IMG/VR virus record: IMGVR_UViG_3300006735_000205
Span: 1-25,981 of that record
Source of the DNA: a virus
Strand: one strand, 5' to 3'
DNA length: 25,981 nt
In this document: piece after piece, positions 7,124 to 14,647 of the stretch
Numbering within the stretch: the first letter of the stretch is position 1
Layout: each line of letters starts with the position of its first letter
Notes under the pieces: model-generated
What the model saw: only the letters and a program-made list of their open reading frames with translations
What the model was told of the DNA's origin: nothing
The model's database searches: none
Position numbers and translations under genes: made by a program

Positions 7124-8079
7124 TGAATAAGGAATTAGATAAATTAATTGAACAAGTTCTTGTAAATTCCAAAAATATCAAAGCAACACTTCAAGAGAGA
7201 ACTATGGCGAGCGCACAGGTTGACACACAATCGACCGATGAGGCTCGAGTTCTCAAACTTCCAAAGTTCGCTCTATCAGAAAAATGGGGACAACCTGATT
7301 CAGAGGATAGAAAAACCATTTCCTTGTTCATGAATAAGATCGGTGGAACCACGATTGGTGATAAAATCAACAGCATCAATAGTTTTGTAAATGACTGTAA
7401 GGAAACCTGCATCAACACTAAAACTGTCCCGGAGATACTTTCTAATTTGATCATACTAGAATCTTTATCGTCTTTGATTACTGATTATAATCCTCAAACC
7501 GGAGGTTTTCTAATGGAAAGTTTTCTAGCAGGTCTCTTAGGTGGCCCAAAAGCAAGACAAGTCAAGGGTTCTGGTCAGATAGAGGACATCTATAATTATG
7601 CAGGTGAACCAGTCAGCGTCAAGTTTTTGTCTCCAAATTCAAAGATCTCAGCATCAGAGAAATACTTGGTGAATGCACTCAAAACAACAAAGAAGCCAGT
7701 GACTTATTTGTTGATCCAAAAACAGAAAGAAGATAGTCAAGTCATAGGTTTAGATTTTTATACATTTACCGTAGGAGCGGAGCCACTTGGTATCCAAGGA
7801 GACTTTGAGTACAATGAGTTTCCACTGGATCAAACTCAAATTGAAAGTTCTGGTCGGAAGATTGCAGACACATTGGATGTTGGCTCCAAAGAGCAACTCA
7901 AAGAAATAGCCAACAACTACACGAGAAACCTTAGCGATCACATCTTTAGTGTATTCAACACTTTAGACTCTTTGATACAGAATGTAAACAAATATATGCT
8001 CGATGCTGATAAGGGTGCTGGTAAAGCCGCTGCAAGCAATGCTCAGGAACTGAAGAGCAGCATTGATAAAGAATTTTAA
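7123..8079 (+). CDS. Conserved-looking phage protein of unknown function, possible PD-(D/E)XK-like core
   Basis: The frame opens at 7081, but the ATG at 7123, overlapping the endolysin stop and preceded by AGAGGAA, fits the packing of the operon. The product is 318 residues. After a helical N-terminal half, the stretch G-F-L-M-E-S-F-L-A-G-L-L-G-G is followed by I-E-D-I and then G-E-P-V-S-V-K-F-L. This gives an E(helix)..D..S-x-K layout like the protein at 2242-3033. That pattern is compatible with a Cfr10I-like nuclease core but is weak evidence. The C-terminus is helical. It ends the operon that starts at 5167. Confidence 0.6.
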   Translation: MNKELDKLIEQVLVNSKNIKATLQERTMASAQVDTQSTDEARVLKLPKFALSEKWGQPDSEDRKTISLFMNKIGGTTIGDKINSINSFVNDCKETCINTKTVPEILSNLIILESLSSLITDYNPQTGGFLMESFLAGLLGGPKARQVKGSGQIEDIYNYAGEPVSVKFLSPNSKISASEKYLVNALKTTKKPVTYLLIQKQKEDSQVIGLDFYTFTVGAEPLGIQGDFEYNEFPLDQTQIESSGRKIADTLDVGSKEQLKEIANNYTRNLSDHIFSVFNTLDSLIQNVNKYMLDADKGAGKAAASNAQELKSSIDKEF

Positions 8080-8098
8080 TAAAATACACACTTTATTC

Positions 8099-8127
8099 TT
8101 GACAAACCATTCCTGAGCGGTTATATT
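8099..8127 (+). promoter_or_regulatory. sigma70-type promoter for the chaperonin operon
   Basis: TTGACA at 8099-8104, 17-bp spacer, TATATT at 8122-8127, then an AT-rich start region. It lies 27 bp upstream of the GroEL start codon, which has a TTGGAGG ribosome site. Hexamers and spacing match the promoter at 2184. Confidence 0.85.
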
Positions 8128-8153
8128 ATATATATAAATTCATTGGAGGAATA

Positions 8154-9722
8154 ATGAAGCATTACAATGAGGGCATGACTCTTAGTGAAAAGATCATGCG
8201 TGGAGTAAACACTTTAGCAGATAACGTTGCAACAACACTCGGACCTCGCGGTCGTAATGTTGCTTTGTATCACAAAGGACAAAACGTTCCTGTGATTACG
8301 AAAGATGGAGTGACTGTCGCTAAATTTATTGATCTTGAAGATCCATTTGAAAACCTTGGTGCTCAAGTTATCAAGCAGGCAGCAGAGCAATCTGTCGCTA
8401 ACGCAGGTGATGGTACCACAACAGCGACGGTATTGGCTCGTGCTATCTTTCAAGGGTCTCAAAGGTATCTTGCCGCTGGTGCAAGCCCAACAGAACTCAA
8501 GAGAGGCATAGACAAAGCAGTGACTGCTGTTACTGATCGCTTGACTGAAATGTCTCGTCCTATTCAGACAGAAGAAGATATTCGTCATATTGCAACAATC
8601 TCTGCAAACAATGACTTATCCATTGGTACGCTTATATCAACAGCCGTTGATAAAGCAGGTAAAGATGGCTCTGTGCTCGTCGAAGAGGCTCGAAGCCAAA
8701 CTACATCACTTGACCTCATAGAAGGCTTCAGATTTGATTCTGGGTTTGTTAGCAACACCTTTATCAACAATGAACGTACTGGGACTGTTGATTATGACAA
8801 CCCTCTCATTCTTGTTACAGATGAGAAAATTGAACAGATCGATCAGGTCATGAAGGTTCTTGAAATTGCAGCGAGAGACAATCGTCCTTTGCTTCTTATC
8901 TCAAATGATATTGAAGGTCAAGCCCTTGCAGCACTAATTGCTAATGCAGTACGTGGTACCATGAAGGTAGTTGCCGTCAAGGCTCCGAAGTACGGAGAAG
9001 AAAGAAGAAGTATCTTGAAAGATTTGTGTGCATCCGTTGGCGCAAGGTTTATAACCAGAGAGAATGGACTAGTCCTCAAAGACATCAAACTCACTGACTT
9101 CGGTCAATGTAAGAAGATCAATATCACCAAGGGATGGACGACAATTGTTGGAGGACAAGGTAATGAAGAAGAGATCGAAACACGAATCGCCGCTATTAAG
9201 AATGAGATACAACAGACTGAAAACCTTACAGAGTGCGAACGATTACAAGAGCGAATTACCAGACTTGCATCCGGTGTCGCTGTTATCAAAGTTGGTGCAG
9301 CAACTGAAATCGAAATGATGGAAAAGAAGCACCGCATTGATGATGCACTTGAAGCAGTTCGTTCTGCTCAAGAAGAAGGTATCATTCCCGGTGGCGGAAT
9401 TGCCCTCGTAAGAGCATCTCAGGGGATCGAGGTATCAACAGATAACGACGAGCAAGCGATGGGAGCACAAGTGGTTTTGCTTGCTTGTGAGGCACCACTG
9501 AGACAAATGGCTAAGAACTCTGGTGAGTCACCTGATATTATTGTGACTTCTGTGAAGGCAGAAGAGAATGATGTTGGTTATGATTTTCTCAATAGATGTA
9601 TGGTTAGCACATATAACAAGGGAATAATTGACCCTTGTAAGGTTACAAAATGCGCCTTGCGTAATGCAGCATCTGCGGCTGGAACTTTATTGACAACATC
9701 ACATGCAATTGTTGATTGTTGA
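8154..9722 (+). CDS. groEL: Phage-encoded GroEL/Cpn60 chaperonin
   Basis: A 522-residue type I chaperonin subunit that would form an ATP-driven folding chamber in the cytoplasm. The ATP-binding landmarks are present: T-L-G-P-R-G-R-N-V at 28-36, K-D-G-V-T-V-A-K at 50-57 (D51), G-D-G-T-T-T-A-T at 85-92 (D86), D397 in R-I-D-D-A-L, and I-P-G-G-G-I-A-L at 411-418. It lacks the Gly-Gly-Met tail of bacterial GroEL and is about 25 residues shorter. No GroES gene is in the window. Phage GroELs (for example from phage EL) are known to work without a separate co-chaperonin. It heads its own operon. The likely clients are phage virion or replication proteins, which is inference. Confidence 0.95.
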   Translation: MKHYNEGMTLSEKIMRGVNTLADNVATTLGPRGRNVALYHKGQNVPVITKDGVTVAKFIDLEDPFENLGAQVIKQAAEQSVANAGDGTTTATVLARAIFQGSQRYLAAGASPTELKRGIDKAVTAVTDRLTEMSRPIQTEEDIRHIATISANNDLSIGTLISTAVDKAGKDGSVLVEEARSQTTSLDLIEGFRFDSGFVSNTFINNERTGTVDYDNPLILVTDEKIEQIDQVMKVLEIAARDNRPLLLISNDIEGQALAALIANAVRGTMKVVAVKAPKYGEERRSILKDLCASVGARFITRENGLVLKDIKLTDFGQCKKINITKGWTTIVGGQGNEEEIETRIAAIKNEIQQTENLTECERLQERITRLASGVAVIKVGAATEIEMMEKKHRIDDALEAVRSAQEEGIIPGGGIALVRASQGIEVSTDNDEQAMGAQVVLLACEAPLRQMAKNSGESPDIIVTSVKAEENDVGYDFLNRCMVSTYNKGIIDPCKVTKCALRNAASAAGTLLTTSHAIVDC

Positions 9723-9754
9723 TACTATTTACAGACAGTAAGAGGTTATATAAT

Positions 9755-10015
9755 ATGGGTAACGACGACACACAGGATCTAAAAGATGCTATCGTAGATC
9801 TATCGCATCAAATACAACGAATGGCTGATAAGCAAGACGAAATGTTAGAAGATGTAAGAAAGATAAAAGAGGCGATCTACAATCCTGAGCAAGGTCTTTA
9901 TGCCCGTGTACGTGACCTTGAGCAATGGCAAAACGGAATGTCCAAGTTTATATGGTCATTTGGTATTGCTATTTCTGGCTTGATAATACAAGCCATTTAC
10001 ACAAATATTTTTTAA
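9755..10015 (+). CDS. Coiled-coil protein with C-terminal membrane anchor
   Basis: The frame opens at 9716, inside the groEL end, but the ATG at 9755 with an AAGAGG ribosome site gives a cleaner start and 86 residues. A charged helical part (D-L-K-D-A-I-V-D-L through E-D-V-R-K-I-K-E-A-I) looks like a coiled coil. The last ~22 residues form a hydrophobic helix (F-I-W-S-F-G-I-A-I-S-G-L-I-I). The layout resembles XhlA-type phage membrane proteins linked to lysis, but the resemblance is structural only. Confidence 0.7.
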   Translation: MGNDDTQDLKDAIVDLSHQIQRMADKQDEMLEDVRKIKEAIYNPEQGLYARVRDLEQWQNGMSKFIWSFGIAISGLIIQAIYTNIF

Positions 10016-10029
10016 TACTTGGAGGTATT

Positions 10030-10359
10030 ATGAGAGTGAGAATCTCTTACGGCTTGGACATTCAAGAAGTCCCCTCAAGAGCCAGTGAACTTTTATGTGA
10101 CACGGTTGAGCAATTAGAAGAAGTGCTGTCGATTCTGAAAAGATGCAGAGATGGTGTCGAGGATTGCGTTACAGACTTTCAACATGTGAATCGAGGACTA
10201 GACAAAGTAAGACTAAGCCTAAGTAGTGTTGATCAATCTGTTCAAGATGTTGAGTTTATTCTTGAAGGTCTTAATAATTATTATAAAGGGGAACAAAATG
10301 ATGTATCAAGTGGGAGACCTCCTGTGGATACCAGCGGGAACGCTACTACAGAGACCTAG
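10030..10359 (+). CDS. Hypothetical helical protein
   Basis: The start at 10030 is chosen for its TTGGAGG ribosome site rather than the open frame from 9925. The 109 residues begin with a short strand (R-V-R-I-S-Y-G). Three helical stretches with regular hydrophobic spacing follow (A-S-E-L-L, L-E-E-V-L-S-I-L, V-Q-D-V-E-F-I-L), then a disordered Ser/Thr-rich tail. The helices suggest a bundle or coiled coil. No catalytic motif is visible and the family is not recognised. It overlaps the next gene by 62 bp. Confidence 0.65.
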   Translation: MRVRISYGLDIQEVPSRASELLCDTVEQLEEVLSILKRCRDGVEDCVTDFQHVNRGLDKVRLSLSSVDQSVQDVEFILEGLNNYYKGEQNDVSSGRPPVDTSGNATTET

Positions 10360-10531
10360 AGTCTTGGGTAGAGACGACTTATTTTCTAATTTTTTCCAAA
10401 CTAAACAACCAGAAGTTGCATTATTTGTTGGCCACCAAAGCCATACATACTGTAGTGTTCTGCTGGACGGTAGAGAATGGACTGTTGAAATTCGAAACAT
10501 AAGACATAATATCAAGGAGGCAGCATGTTGA
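10298..10531 (+). CDS. Small SH3-like protein (V-G-D-L-L type)
   Basis: ATG at 10298 follows AAAGGGG; 77 residues. It opens with M-M-Y-Q-V-G-D-L-L-W-I-P-A-G-T, followed by a run of strands (V-A-L-F-V-G-H, Y-C-S-V-L-L-D-G, W-T-V-E-I). The V-G-D-L start and beta-rich body make it the first relative, in this window, of the large family of small barrel proteins at 13825-25981, though it is more divergent. It probably binds nucleic acid or a protein; no direct evidence. Confidence 0.65.
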   Translation: MMYQVGDLLWIPAGTLLQRPRVLGRDDLFSNFFQTKQPEVALFVGHQSHTYCSVLLDGREWTVEIRNIRHNIKEAAC

Positions 10532-10794
10532 TTAAATTGATAGAGATACATGTCCAAGGTCACGGAACGACCACTAGAGAATTGTATATAAATACTTCAA
10601 ACATTGTGTCGATAACCCAAGAGGTGCGACCAAGAGCATTAGAAGAAGCGAGAGATCTCGGGTTTTCAACACTTACTCAATTTAGTACTCTTGTTATCAA
10701 CGAAGGGCATTCCACCAGAGTTATTACTGTTGCGCATTCACCAGAAGAAGTTCACAAAAAAATTAGAACGTCGAAAACCCTGCTCAAAGGCTAG
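10525..10794 (+). CDS. Small beta-rich protein, FlbD-like plan
   Basis: 89 residues, ribosome site CAAGGAGG, overlapping the previous gene by seven bases. The strand pattern L-Y-I-N-T-S-N-I-V-S-I-T, then F-S-T-L-V-I-N-E-G-H-S-T-R-V-I-T-V and a closing helix (S-P-E-E-V-H-K-K-I) parallels the protein at 3148-3348. Function unknown. Confidence 0.6.
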   Translation: MLIKLIEIHVQGHGTTTRELYINTSNIVSITQEVRPRALEEARDLGFSTLTQFSTLVINEGHSTRVITVAHSPEEVHKKIRTSKTLLKG

Positions 10795-10796
10795 GA

Positions 10797-11087
10797 ATGA
10801 AGTATTTTACAATTATATGCAAGTCCGAATGTTATTATAGCATCATGGCGAAAGCGACATTGATAACGGAAGAATACAACTTTCAATACATCTCAGTCGA
10901 TCATTCACCAGAGTTATTAAATTTCTATAAATCTAATTATTCATGGAATACGGTTCCCATTGTCTGTCTCAGGGATACCAAAAATCATGAATTTGAAGAG
11001 TTTATTGGAGGGTATTCGGATCTTATCAAGTGGCTCGAGCAAGAAGATAATCAAAGAAAAATTCGAACTGTTGTCGGAAATGGCTGA
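10797..11087 (+). CDS. Glutaredoxin-like protein, C-Y-Y-S active site
   Basis: 96 residues with a thioredoxin-fold layout. An N-terminal strand (Y-F-T-I-I) leads to the active-site motif C12-Y-Y-S15 at the start of a helix. The usual C-P-Y-C is changed to a single-Cys form with Tyr in place of Pro. V-P-I-V-C-L supplies the cis-Pro loop (T/W-x-V-P), and F-I-G-G-Y-S-D-L is the Gly-Gly glutathione-site motif. It would reduce or glutathionylate protein thiols; phages often use such proteins to recharge ribonucleotide reductase. No reductase is visible here. The missing second Cys implies monothiol chemistry. Confidence 0.8.
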   Translation: MKYFTIICKSECYYSIMAKATLITEEYNFQYISVDHSPELLNFYKSNYSWNTVPIVCLRDTKNHEFEEFIGGYSDLIKWLEQEDNQRKIRTVVGNG

Positions 11088-11439
11088 ATATGACTTTGAG
11101 GTTAGCGTTGAATTTACCAGTGGTAACAATTCATACTGGATACCTACGCCAGCAGATGAGGTTGCAGAACTTGACTGCTTTGGAATAATAGACATTGGTG
11201 ACGATCAAGATGACTTTGAAAAATTGGTCTCTTTGATTCACGAAATTGGCCATGTAATATTTCAAATAAAAAACAAACTAACAGACAACAGTTGGCACAA
11301 TTTGTTTGAAGAATCTCTTGCATGGTACTTGGGATACGATTACGCACTACAAAATGGTGTTGAAGTAAGCCTTGCAGAGTACGCAGACAGAGTACAGACA
11401 GCATTACAACTATATTCAGAGAGAGGTAAGAGTGTATAA
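11080..11439 (+). CDS. Small zinc metalloprotease-like protein (H-E-I-G-H)
   Basis: The frame is open from 10960, but that would overlap the glutaredoxin gene by 128 bp. The ATG at 11080 overlaps it by eight bases and gives 119 residues. The helix S-L-I-H-E-I-G-H-V-I-F at 51-61 carries H54, E55 and H58 of an HExxH zinc site. E77 or E78 in F-E-E-S-L-A-W is well placed as third ligand. The arrangement resembles ImmA/IrrE-type gluzincins, which cleave repressors, but the size is smaller and the DNA-binding part is absent. No signal peptide, so probably cytoplasmic. Confidence 0.65.
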   Translation: MAEYDFEVSVEFTSGNNSYWIPTPADEVAELDCFGIIDIGDDQDDFEKLVSLIHEIGHVIFQIKNKLTDNSWHNLFEESLAWYLGYDYALQNGVEVSLAEYADRVQTALQLYSERGKSV

Positions 11440-12082
11440 GACACCACTAAAATCAAAAGTAGATAAAAACAAAGTTAGTTTTCTTTTGTCCCTACTTGTA
11501 AAGCCAGAACAAAAAATAAAGTTTGCCTTCTGTAAGGACTTGATAATTGAGAACTCACTTTATAACCCAAACAATGAACACTACTTCCATTCCGAGTTGA
11601 TCAGTGAATTTTGGTCGAACTATAACAACAGACGGAAGTATCTATACAACACTGTCGCAAGGCACCTCGAATTGGATATGTCAATTATTCAAGATTGCGT
11701 AGATAACATCAGTGAATCCACATCAATAAACAGATCGTCCTTGGTCTTTCTATCGAATAACTTATCGGAGAACTTTATTCACGGGGCAAAAATTGTGCGC
11801 TCACAAGACCCAGAGGAATTACCAAAGTTATTCTATAGGACGAACGAGGTAACTGACTTCCGGGCCACAGCGGATTTTGTTCCTGATGATACTTATACCT
11901 TTTTAGAATGCCTGAGATGTGACTGCAGTTTCAAGAATAATTATAAATATTTTTTGGATACAATCAATAGGTCAGATAATGTCTGCATCCTCACGGATCA
12001 AGTATCGTTCATAGCCAAATTCAAAAGGCAGATACACATCAACGATGAATACTATATATGCTACGACAAGGAGATATCATGA
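11432..12082 (+). CDS. Hypothetical protein (216 aa)
   Basis: The frame is open from 11372, but the GTG at 11432 follows AGAGAGGTAAGA and overlaps the previous stop codon in the style of the operon, so I prefer it. The product is a mixed helix/strand protein rich in Asn, Tyr and Phe, with paired Cys (L-R-C-D-C-S) near residue 175. I see no known catalytic motif and do not recognise the family. It overlaps the cupin gene by four bases. Confidence 0.6.
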   Translation: MYKTPLKSKVDKNKVSFLLSLLVKPEQKIKFAFCKDLIIENSLYNPNNEHYFHSELISEFWSNYNNRRKYLYNTVARHLELDMSIIQDCVDNISESTSINRSSLVFLSNNLSENFIHGAKIVRSQDPEELPKLFYRTNEVTDFRATADFVPDDTYTFLECLRCDCSFKNNYKYFLDTINRSDNVCILTDQVSFIAKFKRQIHINDEYYICYDKEIS

Positions 12083-12417
12083 AAGTAGATAAACCATGGG
12101 GCCATGAAATTCGTTGGGCCATCAATAATAAATATTTAGGGAAGATCCTTAGAATTGAACCCGGACAAAAACTGTCTAGACAATACCATGAACAGAAAGA
12201 TGAAACTGTGTATGTTCTTGAGGGAACACTAGTTATGGAACTTGGTCAAGATGATGATCAGGAAAGAATTATTATGAAACCCGGAGCCTCTAAAAGGATA
12301 ACCCCGGGAACCATACATCGATTTTGTGCTCCGTCTGATGGCTGCACACTTATCGAGGTCTCAACACCAGAGATAGATGATGTAGTGAGACTGCAAGATG
12401 ACTACGGGAGAGAATAA
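12079..12417 (+). CDS. Cupin-domain protein, phosphomannose-isomerase type
   Basis: 112 residues forming a single cupin barrel. The start K-P-W-G-H-E resembles the K-P-W-G-x-E of type II phosphomannose isomerase domains. Likely metal ligands are H37 and E42 in cupin motif 1 (S-R-Q-Y-H-E-Q-K-D-E-T) and H80 in motif 2 (P-G-T-I-H-R-F). The core V-Y-V-L-E-G-T-L and the M-K-P-G-A turn are typical. It may bind or isomerise a sugar or sugar phosphate, but single-domain phage cupins are functionally uncertain. Ribosome site AAGGAG at 12068-12073. Confidence 0.85.
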   Translation: MKVDKPWGHEIRWAINNKYLGKILRIEPGQKLSRQYHEQKDETVYVLEGTLVMELGQDDDQERIIMKPGASKRITPGTIHRFCAPSDGCTLIEVSTPEIDDVVRLQDDYGRE

Positions 12418-13020
12418 ATGTTACTATTGCTATGCGCACTTGGGCTTGCTCAAGAGATAGACCCAGAGGGTGGCTGCGATTGTGAGGAACCAACACACAG
12501 GGATATAATGATTGCGATACCAAACATCCACCATCCTGCCCTGATTGAACACATACCAGAGATGACCAAGTCTCTCTTTATACAGTCGTATGTTGACTCA
12601 CAGTGGCTTACAAACATAGAGGGAGTTGACTCAGTTACTATACACGACATGTATAGTATCAAAAAAGCACAGGATACTGTGTGTGATTATAGAGAACCAC
12701 TCAGGTGTGGATTAGAAAACATGCACTGGGTTCTCCTAACAGACGTGTATACTTCTGAAAATTCTGCTATAATAAATATGAAATTATACAATGAGAATGG
12801 AGAGATTATATCACGCACCGCTATGCCTTCGAGTGCAGGTGTGAGTTGTCAACCTTCTAACAAGCCAAGTCTCCACCACCGACCCGACCAGAGGGAAGCA
12901 GCGCGGTCTAGAGTTATGGGGAAAGATAAAAAACAATGTGTTTTTTTAGAGCCGCAAGTTCTCTATCAGGACGTAAAATCAGCCGTCACAATGTTGTTTA
13001 GTTCTATAACTCCCCTGTAA
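12418..13020 (+). CDS. Secreted or periplasmic hypothetical protein
   Basis: The gene starts directly after the cupin stop codon and encodes 200 residues. The N-terminus M-L-L-L-L-C-A-L-G-L-A-Q is a short hydrophobic signal-like segment with an A-x-A-type cleavage region, followed by an acidic, Cys-rich mature start (G-G-C-D-C-E-E). At least six further Cys residues could form disulfides outside the cytoplasm. No enzyme motif is recognised. Together with the neighbouring lipoprotein protease it suggests a small cell-envelope module. Confidence 0.65.
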   Translation: MLLLLCALGLAQEIDPEGGCDCEEPTHRDIMIAIPNIHHPALIEHIPEMTKSLFIQSYVDSQWLTNIEGVDSVTIHDMYSIKKAQDTVCDYREPLRCGLENMHWVLLTDVYTSENSAIINMKLYNENGEIISRTAMPSSAGVSCQPSNKPSLHHRPDQREAARSRVMGKDKKQCVFLEPQVLYQDVKSAVTMLFSSITPL

Positions 13021-13094
13021 ATTCGGAGATCGTAGAGAAATTAGATTCCTTTTTTGTTTTATTATCCCTAGTTACTTATAGGGGGGATTCTAAA

Positions 13095-13838
13095 ATGATT
13101 AGAACGTTACTTTATTTCGCACTGGCTTGTACACCACCAGCAAGTGGACATCTGAATCTTAATTTGGATGCAATTAAAATTCCGAAGGTACAATCAGAAT
13201 TTGATGATACTTATACAGAGGAATTAGATCCATATGCACCAAGAGGACTAAAGGTATCTTACTTATCTTCAGTGGTAATAGGTATTTTTGATGAACGGGG
13301 GCAACTAGGAAGTGGATCTGGGAACTACTTTAAGATGGGAAAACATAGATTTATTATAACTGCTGCTCACGTCGTTGCTCACTCCGACATAGAGATTGTG
13401 CTAATGGAAAAAGGCGGCAAACAAACTGTTGCCGATGTTGCTTACTTGGATGAAAAATCAGACATAGCAGTATTGATTCCAAGAGAAAGATTACGATACA
13501 CCAAAGCAATCCGATTCAGCAGAGATATCAACAACCAAATGGGTGAAAAGATATACCACTGTGGCCACCCTGCAATGACTGGTTGGCATATATCAGAAGG
13601 CACACTAACAGGTGTTAGAGAAGATACTCTTATGGCTAACACATTTGCTTGGCCCGGATCAAGTGGTTCGATTGTATTCGACCAAAGCGGTAGAGTAATC
13701 GGAGTTGTATCAGCAATACGCTTAGACCACATCGGCGGTATCTTTCCGCAATTTATTGAACACATCGTTTTGGTGTCTAATATAAAATCTTTAGACCAAG
13801 ATGTTTTGAAATCGGTACTTAGGGATGCTGGAGGATAA
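13095..13838 (+). CDS. Trypsin-like serine protease, predicted lipoprotein
   Basis: 247 residues. The N-terminus T-L-L-Y-F-A-L-A-C12 is a lipoprotein signal with a lipobox ending in Cys, so the mature protein should be lipid-anchored in the envelope. The chymotrypsin/HtrA fold follows with a complete triad: H92 in I-T-A-A-H-V-V, D123 in K-S-D-I-A-V-L, S190 in P-G-S-S-G-S. There is no PDZ domain. The ribosome site GGGGGGATT lies in a 74-bp spacer. A phage-encoded envelope protease could alter receptors, block superinfection or aid lysis (inference). Confidence 0.88.
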   Translation: MIRTLLYFALACTPPASGHLNLNLDAIKIPKVQSEFDDTYTEELDPYAPRGLKVSYLSSVVIGIFDERGQLGSGSGNYFKMGKHRFIITAAHVVAHSDIEIVLMEKGGKQTVADVAYLDEKSDIAVLIPRERLRYTKAIRFSRDINNQMGEKIYHCGHPAMTGWHISEGTLTGVREDTLMANTFAWPGSSGSIVFDQSGRVIGVVSAIRLDHIGGIFPQFIEHIVLVSNIKSLDQDVLKSVLRDAGG

Positions 13839-14076
13839 TCAAACCTCCTACTCCCCTGATACTATCCCACTAGGATCTTTAGTCCGAGACGGGGAAAAGT
13901 TAGGTATTATATATCGTGAGATCAAGTGTGGAACTTGGACAGATAAGCCGCTTTTCAACTGGAGGACAAACTACGAAATATATTACGAAGATGGCACCGT
14001 TTGTATTATGGGCTCAGAATCTCTCGCTAGACTCATTGAAAGCGGTAAGATTGAGTTATTGGACAACACAGAATGA
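13825..14076 (+). CDS. Small SH3-like protein (family member)
   Basis: 83 residues, overlapping the protease gene by 14 bp. After a short polar N-terminus it shows I-P-L-G-S-L-V-R-D, then L-G-I-I, then Y-E-I-Y-Y-E-D-G-T-V and a closing helix. This is the barrel plan G-D-L-V / G-I-I / V-x-W-x-D-G of the family that fills the rest of the window. It is the most upstream clear member. Function unknown. Confidence 0.6.
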   Translation: MLEDNQTSYSPDTIPLGSLVRDGEKLGIIYREIKCGTWTDKPLFNWRTNYEIYYEDGTVCIMGSESLARLIESGKIELLDNTE

Positions 14077-14300
14077 TGAACTTTTTCGGAACCGACCTAC
14101 TACCCTCCTACCCTGCCCCTCCCTATCATTCAATTGATGATATAATAATCAGCCTTTGGGTTGAATACTTAGAGATAGAGTATGATTCTCCTTACGACGA
14201 AGCACTTACACAACAAAGACTTATGGTCATTGATTGGTTGGTGATGTTTTGGGAAGAAAAGCAGTACGAGATTTATTGTTGTGAACTGTCAAAAAGGTGA
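14073..14300 (+). CDS. Hypothetical protein (75 aa)
   Basis: The start ATGATG at 14073 overlaps the previous stop. The protein begins with a Pro/Tyr-rich segment and then forms two amphipathic helices rich in Trp, Tyr and Glu (S-L-W-V-E-Y-L-E-I-E-Y and R-L-M-V-I-D-W-L-V-M-F-W). No family recognised. It overlaps the next gene by 20 bp. Confidence 0.55.
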   Translation: MMNFFGTDLLPSYPAPPYHSIDDIIISLWVEYLEIEYDSPYDEALTQQRLMVIDWLVMFWEEKQYEIYCCELSKR

Positions 14301-14586
14301 CTTAGTTCTCATAACAAACCTCGATGGCTCCAATGAGACTTGCATCGTTGTTGGGTGTTTTGATGGGAGCGATTACCTATATTGCTTTTGTATTGATACT
14401 AGCATGTACAAATTAGTCTACATAAGGGAAGTACAAGCCATCTTGTGTGAAGCGTTTGATCCCGATTTTCCAGAGGATAGTTTTCTTGATTTAGATTACT
14501 CCTTCTATTCTGCATGTTACGAAGCATACAATTTCTTTCCATCTTATATGAGCGGAGACATAGATGACGATGAGGACGACATTTGA
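14281..14586 (+). CDS. SH3-like protein with acidic tail
   Basis: GTG start at 14281 within the end of the previous gene; 101 residues. The opening M-N-C-Q-K-G-D-L-V-L-I-T-N-L-D-G and following strands (C-I-V-V-G-C-F, Y-C-F-C-I-D) fit the small barrel family. A second half of about 40 residues is Asp/Glu/Phe/Tyr-rich and ends D-D-D-E-D-D-I, which no other member has. The stop codon is followed at once by a degenerate copy of the GGACA/TGTCC hairpin. Confidence 0.55.
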   Translation: MNCQKGDLVLITNLDGSNETCIVVGCFDGSDYLYCFCIDTSMYKLVYIREVQAILCEAFDPDFPEDSFLDLDYSFYSACYEAYNFFPSYMSGDIDDDEDDI

Positions 14587-14601
14587 GGTCAAAAAATGTC
14601 C
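14587..14601 (+). terminator. Degenerate GGACA/TGTCC hairpin without an adjacent promoter
   Basis: GGTCAAAAAATGTCC begins on the base after the stop codon of the previous gene. It is the same inverted repeat seen before the promoters at 16474, 18742, 21496, 22742 and 24146, with one stem mismatch. No promoter follows here, which favours a terminator or 3'-end role over an operator role. Confidence 0.4.
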
Positions 14602-14647
14602 GATTTCCATATACGTCCCATTATTCGGGGATCATAGAGAAGTCCCC

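Noticed and set aside
10960-11079. Longer version of the metalloprotease gene starting at 10960 or 10987.
   Set aside because: It would overlap the glutaredoxin frame by more than 100 bp. The start at 11080 is consistent with the short overlaps elsewhere.
13021-13094. Promoter (TTGTTT, 17 bp, TATAGG) or terminator (T6 at 13051) before the protease gene.
   Set aside because: The -10 is poor, and the stem before the T run pairs over only about four bases.
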